A stretch of DNA of 64,000 nt, from assembly GCA_016715865.1 (NCBI GenBank), contig JADJXM010000019.1, positions 62,001-126,000 on the forward strand, written 5' to 3'. The notes beneath the pieces are model-generated. The model ran no database searches, was not told the origin of the DNA, and saw only the letters and a list, made by a program, of their open reading frames with translations. This DNA comes from Acidobacteriota bacterium. Its GTDB lineage: Bacteria; Acidobacteriota; Blastocatellia; RBC074. Each line of letters begins with the position of its first letter. Position 1 is the first letter of the stretch. Made by a program: the position numbers and the translations under genes. Below are positions 58,908-64,000 of this stretch, piece by piece.

Positions 58908-61900
58908 ATGAAACGAGCAGGCATTTCCCTCATCTTATTAGCGCTAATGCTTTCAGTCAGTATGCCGATCTTTGGGCAGGGTACGCGGGGCATTCTGACC
59001 GGGCGGATAAATGATTCAACCGGCGCGGCGTTATCTGGTGCGAGCGTCGTGGCCAGGAACATTGCGACCGCCGAGGAATTTCGCGGCACGACCGATTCCC
59101 AGGGTGTATTCATCTTTCCGTCAACTCCGATTGGCAAGTATGTTGTGACTATAGAGGCGGTCGGATTCAGGCGGACGGAAATTCAGGATATAACCGTTGA
59201 AGTGGGTCAGACAGCCAATATCAATGTTTCGCTGCAGGTGGGAGAAGTCGCCGAGTCTATTGTGGTGAGCAGTGATGCACAGGCCGTGATCAATACAACC
59301 AGTCCCACCCTGTCAAATGTCATCAACACGAGACAGGTGAGAGACTTGCCATTGCCGGGACGAAATCCCCTGGATCTGGCGCGGCTGCAGGCCGGCATCG
59401 CGGTCGTTGGCGACGATACTCGAAACGCCAGTGTCGGAGGTCTGCGCGGGAGCGCGACCAATGTCACGCAGGACGGCATCAATGCCATGGACAACTTCGT
59501 CAAGACCAGTTCTTTCTTCGCGATCAGCGCCCCTTCGCTCAATTCGACCAGCGAGTTCAGCGTCTCGGTCGGCACGGTCGGGTCGGATTCAGGACGTGGA
59601 GTGGCGCAGGTCAGGATGGTTACCAAGTCGGGCACCAACGAGTTCCACGGTGGCGTCTTCTGGCAGCATCGCAACGATGCCTTGAACGCCAACACATTTT
59701 TCAACAATACAGTCGGAACGCCGAGAACCAAGCAGAGACAGAACTTCTTCGGCGGCGCCGTCGGTGGACCGCTCTACTTCCCCAGGTTCGGTCAGGGCGG
59801 GAAATCGTACTATGACGGGCGCAATAAAAGCTTCTGGTTCTTTTCATATGAGGGGTTCCGCGAGCCCTTCTCGGTCACGCGCAATCGAACGGTGCTGACA
59901 GAACAGGCGCGGCAGGGAATCTTCAGTTATACCGGCGCCAACGGCCAGCAACAATCGGTCAATCTGTTACAGATCGGCAACTTCGGCACGATCAACCCGA
60001 TCACCAGTGCGATTCTCAACGCCATGCCGCTGCCCAATAATACGCTGGTCGGAGATGGCGACAACACAGCCGGCTTCCGATACAACGCCAACGGGTCCAG
60101 CCCGAATGACAAGTATGTCGGACGTTTTGATCAGACGCTTCTCGAGAACTCGAGCATCGGATCGCACAGACTGGAGTTTGTTTACAATCGCGCCGAATTC
60201 CTGCTTAAACCAGATACCTTTAATAGTATCGATGCGCCATTTCCGGGTGGGGTAAATGCATTCCAGTCATCGATCCGAACTCTGGTGACGGCGGCCATTC
60301 AATCGACCTTCGGTTCGCGCATGACCAACGAAGTGCGTGTCGGGCATCAGCGTGCGCCGGTCGGATTCCTGCGCGATTCCCAGCCGACGGCTCCGTTTAT
60401 AACCCTTCCCGGGCTCACGACATTCGACAATACATTCATGTCGCAGGGCCGGAACACGCTCGTCTATCAGTACATCGACAACTTCTCGCTGATCAGCGGA
60501 TCTCACGCCTTCCGTTTCGGTGGCGACGTGCAATCCATAACGGCCATCACTTTCAATGATGCCGGCATTAACCAGACAATCAACCTTGGCGCGAACGCCG
60601 CCAACCCGGATGGCATTCTCAATGCCGAGTTTCCAAATCTGCCGGCGGGCGCGACCGGAGTCGGAATCGCCAACCGCGGACGTCAGGTCTTCAGCAACCT
60701 GGTGGGCTTGCTGGCCAGCAGCAATGCCGTCTTTAACGTGGCCACCCCGACATCAGGGTTCGTACGCGGAGCGACTCGCTCGCGCGATTTCAAGCAGCGC
60801 ATGGTCAGCCTTTACGGCCAGGACCAGTGGCGTGTGCGGCGTAACTTCACCTTGAATTACGGCGTGCGCTGGGAGTTCCAGGGAGTTCCCTTCGAGGCCA
60901 AAGGCCTGGCCATTCAGCCGGTTGGCGGGCTTGACGGCCTGTACGGCATCTCGGGGCGCGACAACCTCTTCAATCCCGGGTCACTCCAGGGGAACCCAAC
61001 GACAACCATTGATTTCGTCAATGGAGATACCGGCAAGAAGCTCTACAACAATGACTGGAACAACTTCGCGCCGTTTATCGGCATTGCTTACTCACCGGAC
61101 TTCCAGAGCGGGCCGATGCGCTGGCTTTTCGGGTCCGAGGGCAAGAGTTCGATCCGGGCGGGTTATTCTATCAGCTACCTGCAGGACGGGTTTACGGTCG
61201 TCAGTAATGCGCTTGGAGTTGGCACGACCAACCCCGGTCTGATTCAGACCTCGGCCAACAACGTTCCAACGGGCGTATTGACAGGAGCGGGCGTTTCTCT
61301 TACGACACCGACCTTCGCGGTTCCGACCACGGACGCGGCGAACTTCCTGATCAACAACAACAACAGTATGTGGACGTTCGATCCGAATCTGCGGACACCA
61401 TACGTTCAACAGTGGTCGTTCGGCATCGAGCGAGAAATAGCCAACAATACAGCGTTTGAATTGCGTTACGTGGGCAATCACTCGATCAAGGTTTTCCGCG
61501 CGATCAACTACAACGAGGTCAACATTTTCGAAAATGGTTTCCTCGGTGAGTTCCTCAACGCGCAGGCAAATCTGGCGGCCAACGGCGGATCGACTTTCGC
61601 GCCGGGCGCCGCAGGCACCGTGCCGTTGCCGATCTTTTCAACGCTCTTCGCCGGACTATCAGCCGGGAACGGTTTTGGCAACGCGGGATTCATCAATAAT
61701 CTGACCAACAACAACGTAGGCGCTCTGGCATTCACTCTGGCCAACAACCCGGTTTTTCGAAACAACCGGGCCAACCTGACCTTCAACGGCCAGCCGGCGC
61801 CGAACTTCTTCCTTGCCAATCCGAATGCGTCCGGTATAACGGCGCTGACCAATGCATCATTCTCGAACTACAATGCGCTGCAGGCCGAGATTCGCAGAAG

Positions 61901-62669
61901 GATGTCGAAGGGGCTCATGTTGCAGGCCAACTACACCTTCAGCAAGACGATCACCGATGGAGGCAACAGCCAGAGTACATTGGAGTCATATCGAACACTC
62001 CGCGATATCCGGCTGGATCGCTATCGACCGAGCTGGGATCAAACGCACCGGTTCATCGGCAACTTCATTTATGAGCTGCCGTTCGGCGCCGGTCGTCGCT
62101 GGCTCAATGGTGGCGTTCCCGTCCTGGGTAAGTTGATCGAGGGCTGGAGTTTTGGCGGCATTATGAACTGGCAGTCAGGGCAGCCACTCGGCGTCTTTGC
62201 CGGCCGGTCGACGTTCAATCAATTCAATGTGGGGTTGAATCCGGCGCAACTGGCGGGAATCAGCTTCGAGGAGTTCCGTAACAACACGGGCATCTTCAAG
62301 ACCCCTTCAGGCGTCTTCTTCGTCAATCCGGACATGCTCAATGTCACGACAAACTCGAGAGGGCAGGCCACCGGAGCGACGCTGCTGCCGGGTATGCTGG
62401 AAGCGCCCGCGCCGGGTACATTCGGCAACTTCCCGCGCAATGCCATCACGGGGCCGTCCTTCACGCAGTGGGACTTCAGTCTGACCAAGCGGACGAAGTT
62501 CTTCGAGCGAGCGGACATGGAATTCAAGGCGACCTTCTATAACGCCTTCAATCAGGCCAATTTCATCTTTGGCGATATCACAGCCTTTGACACTGCCAAC
62601 TTTGGCCGCATCAGCAGTCAGCGTGGCTCACCGCGCGTCATCCACTTCATTCTCGGCATCAACTTCTAA
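58908..62669 (+). CDS. TonB-dependent receptor, Oar-like, fourth copy
   Basis: A 1253-aa outer-membrane protein. The signal peptide (ISLILLALMLSVSMPIFGQ) is followed by a regulatory-like sandwich (RGILTGRINDSTGAALSGAS to EAVGFRRTEIQDITV), a plug-like domain (VRDLPLPGRNPLDLARLQAG, VTQDGINAMDNFV) and a large barrel ending IHFILGINF. GGAG precedes the ATG, and a strong terminator lies 22 bases after the stop. Sequence layout is closest to the third copy, to which it is divergent, so the pair may have arisen by duplication and inversion. Confidence 0.93.
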   Translation: MKRAGISLILLALMLSVSMPIFGQGTRGILTGRINDSTGAALSGASVVARNIATAEEFRGTTDSQGVFIFPSTPIGKYVVTIEAVGFRRTEIQDITVEVGQTANINVSLQVGEVAESIVVSSDAQAVINTTSPTLSNVINTRQVRDLPLPGRNPLDLARLQAGIAVVGDDTRNASVGGLRGSATNVTQDGINAMDNFVKTSSFFAISAPSLNSTSEFSVSVGTVGSDSGRGVAQVRMVTKSGTNEFHGGVFWQHRNDALNANTFFNNTVGTPRTKQRQNFFGGAVGGPLYFPRFGQGGKSYYDGRNKSFWFFSYEGFREPFSVTRNRTVLTEQARQGIFSYTGANGQQQSVNLLQIGNFGTINPITSAILNAMPLPNNTLVGDGDNTAGFRYNANGSSPNDKYVGRFDQTLLENSSIGSHRLEFVYNRAEFLLKPDTFNSIDAPFPGGVNAFQSSIRTLVTAAIQSTFGSRMTNEVRVGHQRAPVGFLRDSQPTAPFITLPGLTTFDNTFMSQGRNTLVYQYIDNFSLISGSHAFRFGGDVQSITAITFNDAGINQTINLGANAANPDGILNAEFPNLPAGATGVGIANRGRQVFSNLVGLLASSNAVFNVATPTSGFVRGATRSRDFKQRMVSLYGQDQWRVRRNFTLNYGVRWEFQGVPFEAKGLAIQPVGGLDGLYGISGRDNLFNPGSLQGNPTTTIDFVNGDTGKKLYNNDWNNFAPFIGIAYSPDFQSGPMRWLFGSEGKSSIRAGYSISYLQDGFTVVSNALGVGTTNPGLIQTSANNVPTGVLTGAGVSLTTPTFAVPTTDAANFLINNNNSMWTFDPNLRTPYVQQWSFGIEREIANNTAFELRYVGNHSIKVFRAINYNEVNIFENGFLGEFLNAQANLAANGGSTFAPGAAGTVPLPIFSTLFAGLSAGNGFGNAGFINNLTNNNVGALAFTLANNPVFRNNRANLTFNGQPAPNFFLANPNASGITALTNASFSNYNALQAEIRRRMSKGLMLQANYTFSKTITDGGNSQSTLESYRTLRDIRLDRYRPSWDQTHRFIGNFIYELPFGAGRRWLNGGVPVLGKLIEGWSFGGIMNWQSGQPLGVFAGRSTFNQFNVGLNPAQLAGISFEEFRNNTGIFKTPSGVFFVNPDMLNVTTNSRGQATGATLLPGMLEAPAPGTFGNFPRNAITGPSFTQWDFSLTKRTKFFERADMEFKATFYNAFNQANFIFGDITAFDTANFGRISSQRGSPRVIHFILGINF

Positions 62670-62690
62670 AGAAGATGCCACTTGACTGAA

Positions 62691-62734
62691 AGCCCGGCAG
62701 AAGCAATGTTATGTTGCTCTCTGCCGGGTTTTTA
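62691..62734 (+). terminator. Rho-independent terminator of the fourth TonB receptor
   Basis: CCCGGCAGA (62693-62701) pairs with TCTGCCGGG (62720-62728), with inner AGCAA/TTGCT pairing, then TTTTTATTTG. It lies between convergent genes. Confidence 0.82.
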
Positions 62735-62738
62735 TTTG

Positions 62739-63305
62739 TCAGATTCCGAATGCCTCTTTAAGCTTATCGACGCGTTTGCCGAGCTGGTCGCGGATTTCGG
62801 CTTTGACGGCGCCCCAGGTGGTGGGATGTTCCGGCTGGCCTTCAAAGTAGAAAGGGCAGGGAGCGGGAGAGACTTCGCGCTGGACCTCCGCCAGGTCGAT
62901 CGGGTCGATCGGAAAGACCACGCATGGCGGCGGCGCGTGTCTCGGTGAAGTGTAGATCATACAGGCGGTGCTGTTCTGGTCTTCGTGGAAGAAAGGGCAG
63001 CGAAAGACGATTTTGCAGCACAGGCCGCAGCGATTGCACCCGCCGCGCTGATACGGTTTCCACCGGTAGAGGATGCGGTCGGGCAGCACCTTGGCAAACA
63101 CCCAGCGACGTGTCGCGCCGTATGAGTGTTTTGTGTAAAAGAAGCCGATGATTTTCCGGAATCCGATATATGCCTTTTTGGCAAAGATCTGACGTTCTGT
63201 CAGGCTGGGTATATCGAGATATGAAATATCATTTTCTACTGCGGGAACTGAGGATGACGGCGTGATCTGAACAAGACGGTTCTGTCCCTCGAAGTTTTGC
63301 TCCAT
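62739..63305 (-). CDS. YkgJ-type cysteine-cluster protein
   Basis: A 188-aa protein. The cluster begins CNRCGLCCKIVFRCPFF and continues with a further cysteine in TACMIYTSPRHAPPPC and VVFPIDPID, matching the CxxCxxCC family (YkgJ), which binds zinc or iron. The N-terminal 80 residues are helical and basic, with no signal peptide. The function of the family is not settled. The start at 63305 has AGGGGAAATGC upstream, better than the longer frame to 63344. It converges with the receptor gene across the terminator. Confidence 0.82.
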   Translation of the reverse strand: MEQNFEGQNRLVQITPSSSVPAVENDISYLDIPSLTERQIFAKKAYIGFRKIIGFFYTKHSYGATRRWVFAKVLPDRILYRWKPYQRGGCNRCGLCCKIVFRCPFFHEDQNSTACMIYTSPRHAPPPCVVFPIDPIDLAEVQREVSPAPCPFYFEGQPEHPTTWGAVKAEIRDQLGKRVDKLKEAFGI

Positions 63306-63446
63306 GCATTTCCCCTTTAACTGGCCAGCCTTTGCGATCGACACAGGTGGACGATCAATCGGAGACTGATTGTCGTTCTCTGACCTTTAAATTGTTGTCG
63401 TAATAATGTCTGTCTGACCGCGTGATCTTAGCATTGAAGACAATAG

Positions 63447-63611
63447 AGTTGAAAGTTGAAAGTTAAAAGTTGAAAGTGCTCAGAAATTTTCATTGATGAT
63501 ACGCTATGCGTAACATCGGATATTTTTAGATTCAATAACGGTAACCGGAAATCACTGAATGATTGAAGAAACGTCTTTGACTTTCAACTTTCAACTTTTT
63601 ACTTTCAACTA
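63447..63611. repeat. Heptamer inverted repeat before the exonuclease gene
   Basis: The left arm (GAGTTGAAAGTTGAAAGTTA) at 63447-63478 and the right arm (CTTTCAACTTTCAACTTTTT) at 63579-63611 enclose 100 bases. It ends ten bases before the next start codon. Confidence 0.8.
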
Positions 63612-63620
63612 TTATTGAAG

Positions 63621-64000
63621 ATGGTCGAACATCAAATCAAATTCATTGACCGGCGGGACGGGCTGATTGAAGTGGCCGGATGGCTGGATCGGGCGACTGC
63701 ATTTGCGCTCGATATCGAGACCATAAACTGGTGGAATCGGGAAGCCGAGCGAGTCTCTCTGCTACAGTTTGCGCTGCGGATGGACACGGGACCGGTCGTC
63801 CTGATGGTCGATGCGCTTTCAGGGATCGATCTCGAAGCGCTGCGCCGTCCACTTGAACTTGGGATGCAGATCAAGGCGATTCACAATGCAGGTTTCGACG
63901 CTGTCAAGCTCATGCGCCATTATGGAATTGCGACATCGCCGATACACGACACCATGCTCGCCGCACGCAGAAGCGGTGAGAAGAGATGTTCGCTCAAGGC
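63621..64000 (+). CDS. RNase D-like 3'-5' exonuclease, cut by the right edge
   Basis: The first 126 residues of a DEDD-type exonuclease. The Exo I motif is ALDIETINW (Asp and Glu), Exo II is HNAGFDAVKLMRHYGI and the start of the Exo III region is visible in HDTMLAARRSGEKRCSLKA. It matches the DNA_pol_A_exo1/RNase D domain, which trims RNA or DNA 3' ends. It may be a stand-alone exonuclease or have an HRDC domain downstream; the window ends first. The only upstream signal is a weak GAAG before the ATG. Confidence 0.85.
   Translation, partial: MVEHQIKFIDRRDGLIEVAGWLDRATAFALDIETINWWNREAERVSLLQFALRMDTGPVVLMVDALSGIDLEALRRPLELGMQIKAIHNAGFDAVKLMRHYGIATSPIHDTMLAARRSGEKRCSLK

Overview
The window looks like chromosomal DNA of an acidobacterium, perhaps of the Blastocatellia; the class is a guess. 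Three things point there. There are four very large (1159-1294 aa) Oar-type TonB-dependent receptors, each with an N-terminal carboxypeptidase-regulatory-like domain. There is a secreted VWFA protein of the type described as a VWFA-related acidobacterial domain. Many genes encode secreted peptidases and hydrolases. No plasmid, phage or CRISPR signal was seen.

Layout. 1-3.8 kb: egtD (cut by the left edge), a PPOX-family flavoprotein, a secreted D-aminoacylase-type amidohydrolase, a small membrane protein and a YqeY protein. 3.9-12.9 kb: tRNA-Leu(UAG), then a housekeeping protein quality-control block on the + strand: tig, clpP, a free-standing ClpX-type zinc-finger protein, clpX, lon, engB/ysxC and rho. 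12.9-19.5 kb: secreted regulatory-like and VWFA proteins, a LysW-like acidic zinc ribbon, an HU protein with a clear promoter and terminator, a VTT-domain membrane protein translationally coupled to a disulfide reductase, and an orphan radical SAM/SPASM-like enzyme. 19.5-35.2 kb: two MFS transporters around a set of secreted or membrane hydrolases (YdjM-like, prolyl oligopeptidase, CBM9-like, PhoPQ-related, S9 peptidase, CocE/NonD). 35.4-38.2 kb: divergent arsM/arsR with operator-like palindromes, then a decayed IS630-type element bounded by inverted repeats and a TA duplication. 38.4-64 kb: four TonB receptors, a PQQ/cytochrome c dehydrogenase flanked by two paralogous TPR proteins, another TPR protein, a conserved-looking secreted protein, a YkgJ-type cysteine-cluster protein and the start of an RNase D-like exonuclease.

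The genes suggest an aerobic heterotroph that degrades peptides: outer-membrane receptors import oligomers, S9/S15-type peptidases and a D-aminoacylase process them, and MFS carriers take up the products. Arsenic methylation and ergothioneine synthesis are stress functions.

The most unusual feature is the intergenic DNA. It is full of inverted-repeat elements of several families: heptamer arrays (GAAAGTT type), GCAAAG-rich elements with an almost identical core in two copies 26 kb apart, perfect 38-48 bp palindromes, and GGGAGCGCAGGC palindromes. They abut or run into gene ends, supply stop codons, and in one case appear to encode the signal peptide of a TPR protein. No transposase that could mobilise them is present here.
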